Positions 22,906 to 33,233 of a DNA stretch of 64,000 nt are shown here, one piece after another. How positions within the stretch are numbered: position 1 is the first letter of the stretch; each line of letters begins with the position of its first letter. The stretch covers positions 85,174,757 through 85,238,756 of the forward strand of contig NC_080546.1 in assembly GCF_028640845.1 (NCBI RefSeq), in the 5' to 3' direction. The stretch is from Ahaetulla prasina. Taxonomy: Eukaryota; Chordata; Lepidosauria; Squamata; Colubridae. Both the position numbers and the translations under genes were made by a program. The notes under the pieces are model-generated. The model ran no database searches and was not told where the DNA came from. It worked only from the letters and a program-made list of their open reading frames with translations.

Positions 22906-23475
22906 TATCATGTCCCCCTCCCCCTCCGACGACTGGGTCAAGGAAGTCTGTATCAAACATGGCAACGAAGCCTCTGCAGCTTGCCAAATTCCTTCATGGT
23001 ATCTCAGGGCAGGCAGGAGTCCAAGTTGTGACTTCAGCGATAGAGTCCAATATCAGCAAACTAGATGAGACTTTGCTTGACTCAAGGTTGGAATGCCAAA
23101 AGCAGGTCCTTTATATAGGCTGTGGGGTGTGGCTCCATAACTCAGCATTTATCCAGGCCTGCCCCTCCCTTCCTTCTGCTGGTGTCGCCTCTCAGATCTC
23201 CAGAAGCGAGGATCCTCCCACTTTGAATTCTCTTCAGTTGGATCTGCTGTCAGTAATTCCAGCATGTGGCTGACTTCCTGCTCACACGCTGTAGGAATGA
23301 AGTTTCTAGGGTGGTCTGTTCACTCCTGACATTCTCTCTGGGCATGGGGCCAGGGCCAAGGGCTGGAGGCATGACAGGCCGTTCATCTTCATTATCAGAC
23401 CCCGAGTCTGATAACAGGCCCGGGTATAGACGGGAGAGGCCCGGCTGAGGAGAGGAGGGAGGACGAGGCACAACA
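22906..23475 (-). mobile_element. Solo LTR, group A
   Basis: On the minus strand it begins TGTTGTGCCTCG. Exact CATCC duplications lie at 22901-22905 and 23476-23480. The TATA box reads CTTTATATAGG on the plus strand at about 23109-23119, next to GGGTGTGGCTCC. It is 570 bp, inside a CR1 copy. Confidence 0.92.
23250..23474 (-). pseudogene. LTR-embedded open frame
   Basis: Open from LTR base 2 (VVPRPPSSPQPGLSRL), with an acidic cluster (SDSGSDNEDE), for 74 codons. After a stop and shift, the conserved end ERRHQQKEGRGRPG with its stop lies at about 23150-23195. Confidence 0.5.
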
Positions 23476-23830
23476 CATCCATTGTTTCTTCTCTTGCTTT
23501 CCGGTGCTTTGGAAAATAAGCTGTCCCCCTCTTCTTTGTATTTCTAGAAATACTTCACATGATTTTGATTCTATGTCCTTTATATATATATATATATAGC
23601 CAAGCATTGCATTAACTTTTTTGGACGCTTCCACACACTGCTGGATGAACTGAACTGAATTAGTTGGACAAAGTGATTGTCCACTAGGACTCCAAGGTCC
23701 CGTTCACACTTAACTGTTTTTGAGCTAGGTTTCTCCTAATCTGTACTTGTACCTTTGGTTTTTCCTGCCAATGATGAGCAGCAAAAAATAATGTTCTCTG
23801 CAACTTCTTCCTGATTGTGGAATTATCAAT

Positions 23831-24199
23831 AGGATATCATGTGTTTAGCAATATAGGCCTCAGATGCCAATATTCCAGGTTTATTGCTAGCTGACAATCA
23901 TAGATTAATCAACTGAATTAGCTGGACAAAGCCATTTGGTCAGACGAGAAATTTATTTTCCTACCATTCTTGTCAATTCCCTAGTCAATTTTTTCCACAA
24001 TTTCCAGACAGAGTTTAATCATCTGCAGTCTTAGTCTTCTAGAATAAATAATGTGTTAGGTTAATGCTCAGTTATGAAAACCATTGACCATACTAGCCTC
24101 CATCATGAACTATATATTTCTAGTTGACAAATGCATGTTACGCCTTATTAATTTCTCTAAACTCTATTCTTGGCTGATAGTCCTTGCCATACACTTAAT
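23831..24199. other. Unassigned sequence
   Basis: AT-rich. Possibly further CR1 or repeat-R flank, but I could not align it. Confidence 0.4.
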
Positions 24200-24580
24200 A
24201 ACTTCATAAATAACAAGTTGACCTCAACATATGACCACAATTGAACCTAAAATTTATGCTGCTAAGCAGGACAACTTTTAAACAGGTTTTGCACCATTTT
24301 ATCTTTCTTGTCACAGATGTGAAGTCATCCAGGTCAAGTTTGTCCCAAAAGTGCTTTGTCAGGAGGCAACTGGACTTTCTGTTTTTTCTTTGAAGATATT
24401 TTGCTTCTCATCCAAGGAGCTTCTTCAGCTCTGTAGCATATAGGTAAATGTCTATGAAGATTCTCAGTCATCTAGTTCATGGTTGTCCCAAAGGCGCTTT
24501 TTCAAGAGGCAACTGGACTTTCTGGTTTTTTCTTTGAAGCTGCTTCACTTCTCAACCAAGAAGCTGAAGAAGAGCTGAAG

Positions 24581-25101
24581 TGTTGTGTCCCACTCCTCCG
24601 CTGAGGGCCGGGTCAGGGAAATCCGAATCAGGCGTGCCTCTGCAGCTCTGCCAAAGTCCTAGCAAAGTTCTTCAAGGCAGGCAGGAGACCAGAAAGTGAC
24701 TTCAGCAAGATATGTTAGACTTTGCCTGACTCAGAGAATGCCAGAAAGCAGATCCTTTATATAGGCCATGGGGTGTGGCTCCATGACTCAGCACTTATCC
24801 AGGCCTGCCCCTCCCTTCCTTCTGTCGCCGCCGCCTATCAATTCTTCTGAAGCGAGGGTCACTCCAGTCGGCAGCTGTTGGTAATAAACCTTCCTCAGGC
24901 TCACATGCTGTGGGGGAGGGGTCTAGTTGCTCCGTTTGCCTGGGCATGGAAGCAGAGCTGGGGGCTGGAGATACTTCCTCCTCTTCAGCCTGTCTGGGCA
25001 TGGAGCCAGGGCTGGGACTGGGAGGCATACTAGGACATTCCTCAGCATTCGGAAGCAGATAAGAAGGCCCCGACTGCGGTGAAAGCGGGCAAGACACAAC
25101 A
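24581..25101 (-). mobile_element. Solo LTR, group A
   Basis: Exact TGAAG duplications at 24576-24580 and 25102-25106 bracket a 521-bp LTR. It runs TGTTGTGTC to ACACAACA on both strands and carries CTTTATATAGGCC, the inverted TATA region, at about 24756-24768. The target lies inside the CTGAAGA core of a hammerhead-like motif. Confidence 0.93.
24795..25100 (-). pseudogene. LTR-embedded open frame, longest intact copy
   Basis: Open for 101 codons from LTR base 2 to a stop just before the TATA region. It is proline/serine/glutamate rich (SMPPSPSPGSMPRQAEEEE), then DPRFRRIDRRRRQKEGRGRPG at the end. RGRP is the core of an AT-hook DNA-binding motif. The frame has survived in several LTRs, so it was probably coding in the parent element, as the C-terminus of the last internal ORF. 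Confidence 0.5.
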
Positions 25102-25134
25102 TGAAGAAGCTTCTTGGATGAGAAGCGAAATAGC
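25102..25134 (+). ncRNA. Hammerhead-like motif split by an LTR
   Basis: TGAAGAA, strand GCTTCT, loop TGGATG, strand AGAAGC (perfect stem), then GAAATAGC. The first core C lies on the other side of the LTR in gagctgaag. The 3' core has also decayed from GAAACGTC to GAAATAGC. Confidence 0.45.
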
Positions 25135-25701
25135 TTCAAAGAAAAAAACAAAACAAAAAAGCACAGTTGCCTCTTGAAAAAAAGCACCTTTGGGACAACC
25201 ATGAACTGGATGACTGACAATCTCCATAGACAAATCACTGCAGTTGTTAAGTTAAGTCACATGATTGTTAAGTGAAGACTTGGCTTGTCAGAAGGTCGCA
25301 AAAGGGGACCACATGACCCAGGAACATTGCAACAGTCATAAATATGAGTCAATTGCTAAGAATCTGAATTTTGATCGCGTGACCATGGCGAAGCCGCAAT
25401 GGTTGTGTGAAAAATGGTCATAATCAAGGGTGGGATTCAGCCGGTTCAGACCAGTTCAGGCGAAATGATAGTTGTGACCTGCGGGTGGGCCCACCATCCT
25501 ATTTAGCTGCAGTTTTTAAGCCGCACACATGTGTGCAACAGAGGTGGGTTTCAGTAGTTTCGAGCAGTTCTGGAGAACCGGTAGCAGAAATTTTGAGTAG
25601 TTTGAAGAACTGTTAGTAAAAATTCTGACTGGCCCCACCCCCATCTATTCTCTGCCTCCCAAGTCCCAGCTGATGGGGAGGAAATGGGGATTTTGCAGTA
25701 A

Positions 25702-26309
25702 TGTTGTGACTCCGGCTCCCGAGCCTGTCCTCATGGAGGAGGATAACTCGGGGAGTGAGGAAGAGGGGACGACAAGACCTCCCTCTCCAGGTCCCTCCTT
25801 CCTGGCAATGCCTCAAGTGCTGGCGGAAGGCCAGGAAGAAGGCGTGTCAGAATCCCCACAGATAGAGGATGAGGAGGATCAATCCTGGATTGACCTTAGA
25901 CAGCATCAGAAAGAGAGGCGTGCACAGCAGAGGAAGGGGTGTGGCAGGCCCAGAGAGTGCTGAGTCACTGAGCCACACCCCACAGGGGATAAAAGCAGGT
26001 GGGGTTGCCATTGGGCCCTTGTGATGGACAAAAGCTACTAAGTGTGAACTGCATCGTGTGAGCTTCAGACAGTTTTTCTATTTAAGGCTTGGATTTTCAT
26101 GAATAACTCTTGACCATTCTTTAGACTCCTGGTTGCTCCGGCAAAGGACTGTAAACACGCTGACTCTTGATAAGAAACTTGGCTGGCACTTGGAGAGCAG
26201 CTGCCAGAACTTTCCTCTGCCAAAGGAAACCAGGCCAACTTGTAAATAAATTGCTGGCAGACATCTTTTGGTGCTTGTTTTTTTAGGTGAGGTGGGGGGG
26301 GACAGAACA
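25702..26309 (+). mobile_element. Solo LTR, group C
   Basis: Starts TGTTGTGACTCC and ends GACAGAACA, with exact AGTAA duplications at 25697-25701 and 26310-26314. It carries GAGCCACACCCCACAGGGGATAAAAGC (TATA-like at about 25989) and an AATAAA at about 26246. It is 608 bp and the innermost element of its nest. Confidence 0.93.
25703..25963 (+). pseudogene. LTR-embedded open frame
   Basis: Open for 86 codons from LTR base 2 (VVTPAPEPVLMEEDNSGSEE), acidic in the first half, then a basic end QKERRAQQRKGCGRPREC and a stop 30 bases before the TATA box. Same architecture as the group A frames though the sequence has diverged. Confidence 0.5.
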
Positions 26310-26672
26310 AGTAACCTGGAATGAGGTGGGGATGGAGATTTTACCATATCCTTCCCCGGCCACATGCTTACAAAGCCACGCCCAGCAAGCCATGCCACGC
26401 CGACCAAGCCACGCCCACCGAACCAGTAGTAAAAAGATTTGAAACCCACCACTGGTGTGCAAGCGTGGATGTGAGCAAAGCACATGCACAGAAGGCGCAT
26501 CCACGATTGAAGTGAGCGTGTGTGCATGCGCTCACATTTTGGGTGCTGGGACGAACTGGTTGTTAATTCATGTGCTGCCCCCCTCTGGTCATTAGTCATT
26601 TTTTTCAGTCCTGTTATAATTCCGAACACTCACTAAGCAAACGGCTGTAAGCCAAGGACTACCTGCATTGAA

Positions 26673-27597
26673 AGATCGGAGGTGGCAGCTGCTAAATAGC
26701 CCATCGTTTGACAACCACTCAGCCCCACCCCAACAGTCTCCAGTTAAGTAGAAATGAAATTGCCACGCTGTAGTCCGCCTATTTTCTATAAAAAAAACAA
26801 AAACAGAAGCTGCAGACAAGCCAAAAAAAAAAAAATGGAAACTGCAAAATGCATTTTTGCAGCCACCCAGTTTTGATCCACTGCCTTGAAATGGCTGGTC
26901 TTATCTGTGAATCTGTAACCGTGGTGTTATTTGATTGAAGAAACGTTTGCACGATTGTAAAACAAAACAAAAAACAAAAACAAACCACCACTTATTCATG
27001 CATTTGTTATCTTGCAAATCTCTCTGGCGCTATTTCATCAAAAAAGAGAACAAAGAAACAAACAAACATTTTGCTTTACAATAATTCAGGGCACAGCTGA
27101 CTTTCACTCTCTTTATTGGGAGTCTTTTAAAGGGAGAAGTTTTACATTCACGCACGGTTATATATTTATGGCAAGCCACCTGGGATCAAGGAACGAATGT
27201 AAATCTGGAAAAACAGAAATAGCATGCTGAGTTTTTAAATTAACCTTGCAGGATGTGCTTTAGCCTGGGCTCATATCCTAAAATTTGCTACAGCTGAAAT
27301 TAAAGCATTTTCTTTCTTTCTTTTTTTTGCAGATAAGTGTGAACTGCAAACATATGTGGCAGTTATTTGAGACAGTAGAAGTTGGAGATTGAAGATTCTT
27401 ACCTCCATTTAGGATTAGTTATAGATCTAATTGCATATCTGGAAGGATGTAAACAACACGGAACCTGCTTTTTTCTAATAACGCAAATGCTGTCATCATT
27501 ACAAGCATTATTGGAAAACAACATCGCAGAGAGAGGATATTCTGTGTGATTGACAGGATTGTAAATGAAGTGTTCTTACCCATGAGCTGATATACAA
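26673..27597. other. Unassigned sequence
   Basis: About 0.9 kb with A-rich and CAAAA-rich patches (26789-26833, 26960-26985). No repeat family or domain recognised, so this is one of the better candidates for single-copy DNA. Confidence 0.5.
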
Positions 27598-27669
27598 AAC
27601 CTTAGTAAGACCACACCTGGACAGCTCTCAACCTCTGCCTCTGTCTCTCTGTCTCTCTCTGTCTCTCTC

Positions 27670-27712
<43 letters not shown>

Positions 27713-27762
27713 GACACCTGATGGCCGTCCTAGATTACTACTCACTCATCAATGTGAAGAAG
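27598..27762. repeat. CR1 scrap and (GTCTCT)n(CT)n(CA)n
   Basis: CTTAGTAAGACCACACCTGGA (27600-27620) matches CR1. Simple CT then CA repeats fill 27640-27712. Confidence 0.7.
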
Positions 27763-28113
27763 GGACATGGTGGCTCAGTGCCTAAGATGCTGAGCTTGTC
27801 GATCGAAAGGTCAGCCGTTCAACAGTTCAAATCCCTAGTGCCGCTTAACGGGGCGAGCTCCTGTTACTACTCCCAGCTTCTGCCAACCTAGCAGTTCGAA
27901 AGCACGTAAAAAAATGCAAGTAGAAAAATAAGGATCACTTTTGGTGGGAAGGGAACAGTGTTCCGTGCGTCTTTGGCGTTTGCCCAGCCACATGACCACG
28001 GAGACGTCTTCAGACTACGCTGGCTCTTTGGCTTTGAAACAGAAATGAGCACACCCCCTAGAGTCAGGAACAACTAGCACATATATGCAAGGGAGACCTT
28101 CACCTTTACATCA
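27763..28113 (+). mobile_element. Sauria-type SINE
   Basis: The tRNA-like head (GGTGGCTCAGTGCCTAAGATG, then GTTCAAATCCC as box B) is followed by the family body and the end AGGGAGACCTTCACCTTTAC. Sauria SINEs share their ACCTTT 3' end with Bov-B LINEs, whose machinery mobilises them. Confidence 0.85.
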
Positions 28114-28685
28114 GTGTAAAAAATGCAGAGTGGGGAATGCATTGTTGAATACCACATTATAATATCATGGATGTCTACTTAGCTTAGTTCTATGGAGAAT
28201 ATGACATATGTCTCCCTCCAAATTCGCCATCCTTTCTACAAGGTTCCATAATGTGGTCCATCAATAACAAGCCTTCCTTTTGATTTTTTTTTTTAAAGGT
28301 TGCAACAGATTTCTGAGTAATTCAGAATATTGACAGACCATCTGTCTGAAGTAAAAGTTGGGAGCTGGAGAAAACTGATAAAGAATGCACAGATGCCAAA
28401 AGTTTTTTTTCCCCCTATAAGAATATAGATAAATGCCAAGTGCTATTTTTCACTTTTTCCTTCTCAGAGCTTGTTAAATGGGACGATTAGATAATGATCA
28501 CTGGAAGATGAGGCGAATCAGGTTGCTCCTTTAGCATCCTATCTCTTCATTTACTGAAGATATATACAGCCACACAGTCATGTTCTGGCATTTCTCAGTT
28601 TCATTACGATTGTTGCTTCAGAAATATAAAATCCAGGGTTTTAATAATTTAGGGGAGAAAGAACATCTATTGAAAATGGAATTGT
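28114..28685. other. Unassigned sequence
   Basis: T-rich patches at 28285-28295 and 28403-28414. No feature recognised. Confidence 0.5.
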
Positions 28686-29235
28686 ATTTCCTTCCTTCCT
28701 TCCTTCCTTCCTTCCTTCCTTCCTTCCTTCCTTCCTTCCTTCCTTCCCTCCCTCCTTCTTTCCTTCCTTCTTTTACCCATTCTACCTCTCCTCTCCTCCC
28801 CTCTCCTCCCCTCCCCTCCCCCTTCCCTTTCTTCCCTTCTCCTTCCCTTCCCTCTCCTTTCCTCTCCTCTCCTCTCCTCCCCTTTCCTTCTCCCTCCCCT
28901 CCCTCTCCTCTCCTCTCCTCTCCTCTCCTTCTCACTCTCCTCCCTTTCCCCTCCCTCCCTTCCCTTCCCTTCTCTTCCCTTTCTTCTCTCTTCCCCCTTC
29001 CACCTTCCTCTTTTTCCTTCCCTTCCTTTCTCTTTCCTTCCTTCCTTCCTTCCTTCCTTCCTTCCTTTCCTTCCTTCCTTCCCTCCCTCCCTTCCCTTCC
29101 CTTCTCTTCCCTTTCTTCTCTCTTTGCCCTTCCACTTTCCTCTTTTTCCTTCCCTTCCTTTCTCTTTCCCTTTCCCTTCCCCCTTTCCTTTCCCTTCCTT
29201 TCCCTTCCTTTCCCTTCCCTCCCCTTTCTTTTTTT
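28686..29235. repeat. Polypyrimidine tract (CCTT and CT-rich)
   Basis: Starts with about 14 CCTT units and continues as imperfect CT-rich sequence for 550 bases. A block of about 110 bases near 28953-29063 recurs near 29084-29165. The 269-codon frame across it is only repeat translation. Confidence 0.95.
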
Positions 29236-29576
29236 CTATACTTTACTTTCCCATTTTAGGCCATTATTTGTCATACTAGAATATATTGTTGTTCTTTCAG
29301 CAATCATCTGTCACTTCAAAATCACTAAGAAGCAGCATCCTAGAGATTTGGTGCAAGACACAAATCTTTTGCTTCCTCCCTTCTGTTAAAAATGATAAGA
29401 AAATTGTGACAGTGAGTTTAGAGAAAAATGATATAAAGCTCATCAGGATGAATAAAATATGTAGCAGTGCCGCATATTTTGACCTATATGAAACTTGATA
29501 AGGTCATTTATGGAGAACTGAAATGGAAGTTTCAATAAAAGTACAATATCACCAGAAGGGAGAAACGAGAAAACAA
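29236..29576. other. Unassigned sequence
   Basis: AT-rich, with no recognised feature. Confidence 0.5.

Positions 29577-29654
<78 letters not shown>
29577..29654. repeat. (AAT)n microsatellite
   Basis: About 25 AAT units sit directly at the truncated 5' side of a LINE, followed by GTAGTAGTAGTA. Confidence 0.95.
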
Positions 29655-29655
<1 letters not shown>

Positions 29656-29659
29656 GTAG

Positions 29660-30836
29660 TAGTAGTAGTAAAAAAAGAGGAGACCCCAGCCTAGTTGAAA
29701 ATTACAGACCAATCTCTCTATTTTGTGTCACCTGCAAAGTAATGGAATCTATCATCAACCAATTCATTACCCTCCACCTAGAAACAAACAACCTACTCTC
29801 TAATAAACAATTTGGTTTATTAGAATTTGGTTTCAGAAAAAAATTATCATGTAATTTACAACTTTTCCACTGCAAAAACATATCGACTACAAATCTTGAT
29901 CAAGGCAAAGAAATAGATGCAATTTACACAGACTTCTGTAAAGCCTTCGACTCAGTAGTACATGATAAACTTCTCCTAAAACTAAAATCCTACGGCATCT
30001 CAGGACCCCAATTGGATAACAGCTTTCCTGTCAAACAGACAACAAGTGGTCAAAATTGGCAATGCTCTATCAAATCCTGTTCCTGTCAAAAGTGGCGTTC
30101 TCCTAGGCAGCGTTCTTGGACCAACACTCTCCATATTATACATTAATGATCTCTGTGACCATATTAAAAGTAATTGCGTTTTCTTTGCTGACGATGTCAA
30201 ACTATTTAACACCACCAACAATACAGCTACCCTTCAAAAAGACCTTGATTTTGTATCTGAATGGTCTAAAACTTGGCAACTCCAAATCTCAACCAGCAAA
30301 TGCTCAGTCTTACATATTGGAAAAAGGAACCTAAACACTAAGTACAAGCTTGATGGACATTACCTTACAGATGACCCCCACCCTGTCAAAGACCTTGGAG
30401 TTTTCATATCTAATGATCTAAGTGCCAAAGCCCATTGCAACTACATCGCAAAAAAAGGCTTTAAGAGTTATAAACCTAATCGTGCGTAGCTTCTTCTCCA
30501 AAAACACTACACGACTAACCAGAGCATATAAAACATTTGCTAGACCAATTCTTGAATACAGCTCAACTGTCTGGAACCCTCACCACATTTAAGACATCAA
30601 TACAATTGAATGTGTCCAGAAATATTTTATAAGACGAGTTCTCCACTCCTCTGAATACAACAAAATACTTTATGCCACCAGACTTGAAATCCTGGGTTTA
30701 GAAAATTTAGAACTGCGCCGCCTTCAACATGACCTGAGTTTAACTCATAAAATCATCTATTACAATGTCCTTCCTGTCGAAGACTACTTCAACTTCAGTT
30801 GCAACAATACACGAGCACACAATAGGATAGGACGAG
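29660..30836 (+). mobile_element. CR1-group LINE (AAAT-tailed family), reverse-transcriptase portion
   Basis: The longest LINE piece here. The left part has NYRPISL (about 29700) and AFDSV (about 29948). The right part has YINDL and the catalytic FADD box at 30184-30195. The 3' UTR and tail are lost at a GA-rich repeat. Confidence 0.88.
29666..30836 (+). pseudogene. LINE reverse transcriptase, frameshifted
   Basis: The polymerase domain lies in at least three frames. 29523-30146 carries finger motifs. 30046-30489 carries the PVKSG and FADD palm region and QKDLDFVSEWSKTW. A later shift near 30470-30490 precedes the CRSFFSKN-type C-terminus. Between about 29820 and 29835 a short duplication repeats LLEFGF relative to the expected FGFRKK. 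Inactive. Confidence 0.8.
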
Positions 30837-31000
30837 GAAGAAGAGGAGGAGGAGGGGAGAGGGAGGGGATGGGAGAAGAGAAGAGAAGGGAAAGAGGGAG
30901 GGAGAAAGAGACAGAGAGGGAGAGGGAGAGGGAGAGAAGAGAGAGGAAGAGAGGGAAAGATGGAGAAAGAGAGAGAAGAGAGAGGAAGAGGTGAAAAAGA
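30837..31000. repeat. GA-rich low-complexity tract
   Basis: AGAGGGAGAGGG-type purine repeat replacing the 3' end of the LINE. Confidence 0.9.
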
Positions 31001-31033
31001 TCTGATAATATTCAACTTGTATTACTATACTTT
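31001..31033. repeat. 33-bp source of an inverted templated copy
   Basis: Its exact reverse complement lies at 31647-31679 inside the nearby LTR. Confidence 0.95.
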
Positions 31034-31123
31034 TAAATTTTTTCCAGATGGTGTGCAATGTCCAATTAAGCCTGCCACAGAGAAATGCTTAGAGAATCAA
31101 CCATACCACACACAGAGAGACAT

Positions 31124-31755
31124 TGTCATGTCCCACTCCGACGAACGAGTCAAGGAAGTCCGTAACAAACTTGGCAACGAAGCCTTTGCAGCTTGCCAAG
31201 TTCCTTCAAGGTTTATCAGGGCAGGCAGGAGTCCAAGTTGTGACTTCAGCAATAGAGTCTGATATCAGCAAACTAGCAAAGACTTTGTTTGACTCAAGGT
31301 TGGAATGCCAAAAGCAGGTCCTTTATATAGGCTGTGGGGTGTGGCTCCATGACTCAGCATTTATCCAGGCCTGCCCCACCCTTCCTTCTGCTGGCATCGC
31401 CTCTCAGATCTCCGGAAGCAAGGGTCCTCCCACCCTGAATTGTCTTCAGCTGGATCTGCTGTCAGCATCTGAGAAAAGGAGGTGTCAGAGGGAGTAGGGC
31501 CGAGTAATTCCAGCACCTGGCTGGCTTCCTGCTCTGAAGGCTGAGCCAAAGGAACACACGCTGTATGAGTGAGGTTTATCGGACTTCTCCTGTCACTCCT
31601 TGAATCCTCTCCGGGCATGGGGCCAGGGCCGGGACCTGGAGGCATGAAAGTATAGTAATACAAGTTGAATATTATCAGACTCGGAATCTGATAAAAGGCT
31701 TGGTTGGAGACGGGAGGGGCCCGGCTGAGGAGAGGAGGGAGGACGACTCACAACA
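31124..31755 (-). mobile_element. Solo LTR, group A, with a templated insertion
   Basis: Exact GACAT duplications at 31119-31123 and 31756-31760. The minus strand starts TGTTGTGAGTCG, and the plus strand carries CTTTATATAGG at about 31321-31331. It is 632 bp, longer than its 570-bp sister at 22906, partly because of an unrelated 23-33 base segment at 31647-31679. Confidence 0.93.
31361..31663 (-). pseudogene. LTR-embedded open frame, out of register with the LTR start
   Basis: Ends ERRCQQKEGWGRPG and a stop, as in the other group A LTRs. The upstream part is separated from it by the templated insertion, which leaves the two halves in different frames. Confidence 0.45.
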
Positions 31756-31760
31756 GACAT

Positions 31761-32439
31761 GGGTTTTGGTTTTGGTTGGTTTTTTTGTTAAAAAATGGTA
31801 TCTTAGTTGTATATTTACAAAGAGTTTATAATGGGCAATGGTTAAACAAGCAGTACTTAGAAAGAATGAAATTCTCCGACCATATGGGACTCCATTGGGG
31901 CCATAAGGAAGCATCTATTTTCACCAGATTTTACAAGCAAAAACAAAAAGAAGGTCAAGTTAACAAAACCATCAAAGTCGAGAAAAATATAATGTAAAAT
32001 CTACTGAGGCTTTCATCAGTCCTTTGTTTGCTTTCTCATAGATCATGTTGATGTTTGCAAAACATACAATAAACATTAACTGGTTGTTGTTTTTTTTTTT
32101 TTAAAAAGCCACTATCTCTTTTTTCTCCGGTTGACATTCAATAATATTTGAATTTCACTGCTGATGTTGGTTGCTAAAACAAAACAAAGCTACCCTAACA
32201 AAAATAATGGGATATCGACAACTTTGTTCCATTGCCCAAAGCACCATATTTGTTTTCCTTTCTTTCTAAAGTTAAATTTAATTTCCAAAAGCTGAATTGG
32301 CAGGTTTGAATGCTATTTCTTGAAAAATTATTTTAAGGTAGCCTCACTTTCTTGACAGTTTGATAGGCGTGAACCTAAAACAGTATTTTAGGACCGTCGA
32401 CAAAAATTACCAGGCATAAAATGCTGGTCCATAGTAGAA
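31761..32439. other. Unassigned sequence
   Basis: A 97-codon plus-strand frame (31704-31997) begins in the LTR and shows no domain. A T-rich patch lies at 32089-32101. Confidence 0.45.
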
Positions 32440-32958
32440 GACATTCAAATTAGAACTGCAGAAAAAACAATGGCTACCAACCTGCCTTCCACTGAGGACC
32501 TGTATAATGCACGAGTCAAAAAGAGGGCTGTGAAAATATTTACAGACCCCTCACATCCTGGACAAAAACTGTTTCAACTCCTATCCTCAAAACAACCCTA
32601 TAGAGCACTGCACACCAGAACAACTAGACACAAGGACAGTTTTTTCCCGAATGCCATCACTCTGCTAAACAAATAATTCCATCAACACTGTCAGACTATT
32701 TACTAAGTCTCCAATATTACTAATCTTCTCATTGTTCCCATCACCCATCTCCTTCCACTTATGACTGTATGACTGTAACTTTGTGGCTTGAATCCTTACT
32801 TATATTGACATTGATTGTTTCCTGTTTGCTTATTTGTACCCTATGGCTATCATTAAATGTTGTAAGTGTTGTACCCTGATGAAGATATCTTTTATGTACA
32901 CTGAGAGCATATGCACCAAGACAAATTCCTTGTGTGTCCAATCACACTTGTCCAATAA
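32440..32958 (+). mobile_element. L3-like LINE 3' end
   Basis: The last coding piece (32470-32676, 68 codons, NLPSTEDLYNARVKKRAVKI) is intact and followed by the full 3' UTR. Confidence 0.88.
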
Positions 32959-33039
32959 AAAATTCTATTCTATTCTATTCTATTCTATTCTATTCTATTC
33001 TATTCTATTCTATTCTATTCTATTCTATTCTATTCTATT
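32959..33039 (+). repeat. (ATTCT)n LINE tail
   Basis: About 15 ATTCT units at the LINE end. A second LINE 3' end follows directly. Confidence 0.95.
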
Positions 33040-33155
33040 CCTTATGATTCTTGATGAATATATCTTGGTTTTTTATGTACACTGAGAGCATGTGCACCAA
33101 AGACAAATTCCTTGGGTGCCCAATCACACTTGGCCAAGAAAGAATTCTATTCTAT
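33040..33155 (+). mobile_element. Second L3-like LINE 3' end, in tandem
   Basis: Only the last 110 bases of the 3' UTR and two to three ATTCT units, in the same orientation, joined to the preceding tail. It could be an insertion into the pentamer tail or recombination between tails. Confidence 0.8.
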
Positions 33156-33233
33156 AATAATAATTAAAAAATCAACTATCATATGGTGATGAATATCAGT
33201 TATAAAATTGTGAGTGCTGAAATTCTTCTAAAG

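Larger units (their letters stand above)
22681..23830 (-). mobile_element. CR1 LINE split by a solo LTR
   Basis: Parts 22681-22905 and 23476-23830 are collinear CR1 on the minus strand, joined across the LTR at TTTCCATCC. The right part extends beyond the region seen in other copies (GACTCCAAGGTCCCGTTCACAC). Confidence 0.8.
24332..25228. mobile_element. Penelope-like inverted unit, interrupted by a solo LTR
   Basis: Two minus-oriented copies (about 24332-24432 and 24468-24570) and one plus-oriented copy (25102-25228) share the phrases CATGGTTGTCCCAAAGG, AGGCAACTGGACTTTCTG and CTTCTCATCCAAG. Before the LTR arrived the last two faced each other as an inverted repeat. It is widespread in vertebrates as a short repeat; the Penelope link is through the hammerhead-like core. 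Confidence 0.5.
25539..26454. mobile_element. Inner hAT-like MITE interrupted by an LTR
   Basis: Starts CAGAGGTGGGTTTC, ends GAAACCCACCACTG, with exact GTGTGCAA duplications at 25531-25538 and 26455-26462. It lies within another MITE. Confidence 0.93.
25424..26586. mobile_element. Outer hAT-like MITE (GGTGGGATTCA family)
   Basis: Begins after GGTCATAA (25416-25423) with TCAAGGGTGGGATTCAGCC. GGTCATTA (26587-26594) follows it, an 8-bp duplication with one mismatch. It contains another MITE which itself contains an LTR. The right end is diverged, so the exact boundary is the least certain in this nest. Confidence 0.65.
24200..26672 (+). repeat. Interspersed repeat R in three pieces (outermost of a nest)
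   Basis: Pieces 24200-24331, 25229-25423 and 26587-26672 read in order as one copy (phrases GACCACAATTGAACC, AATCACTGCAGTTGTTAAG, GTAAGCCAAGGACTACC). Two separate insertions divide it. It is therefore the oldest layer of the nest. Confidence 0.75.

Noticed and set aside
29523..30146. Poly-asparagine protein (207 codons)
   Set aside because: The asparagines come from an (AAT)n microsatellite that happens to be in frame with a LINE remnant.
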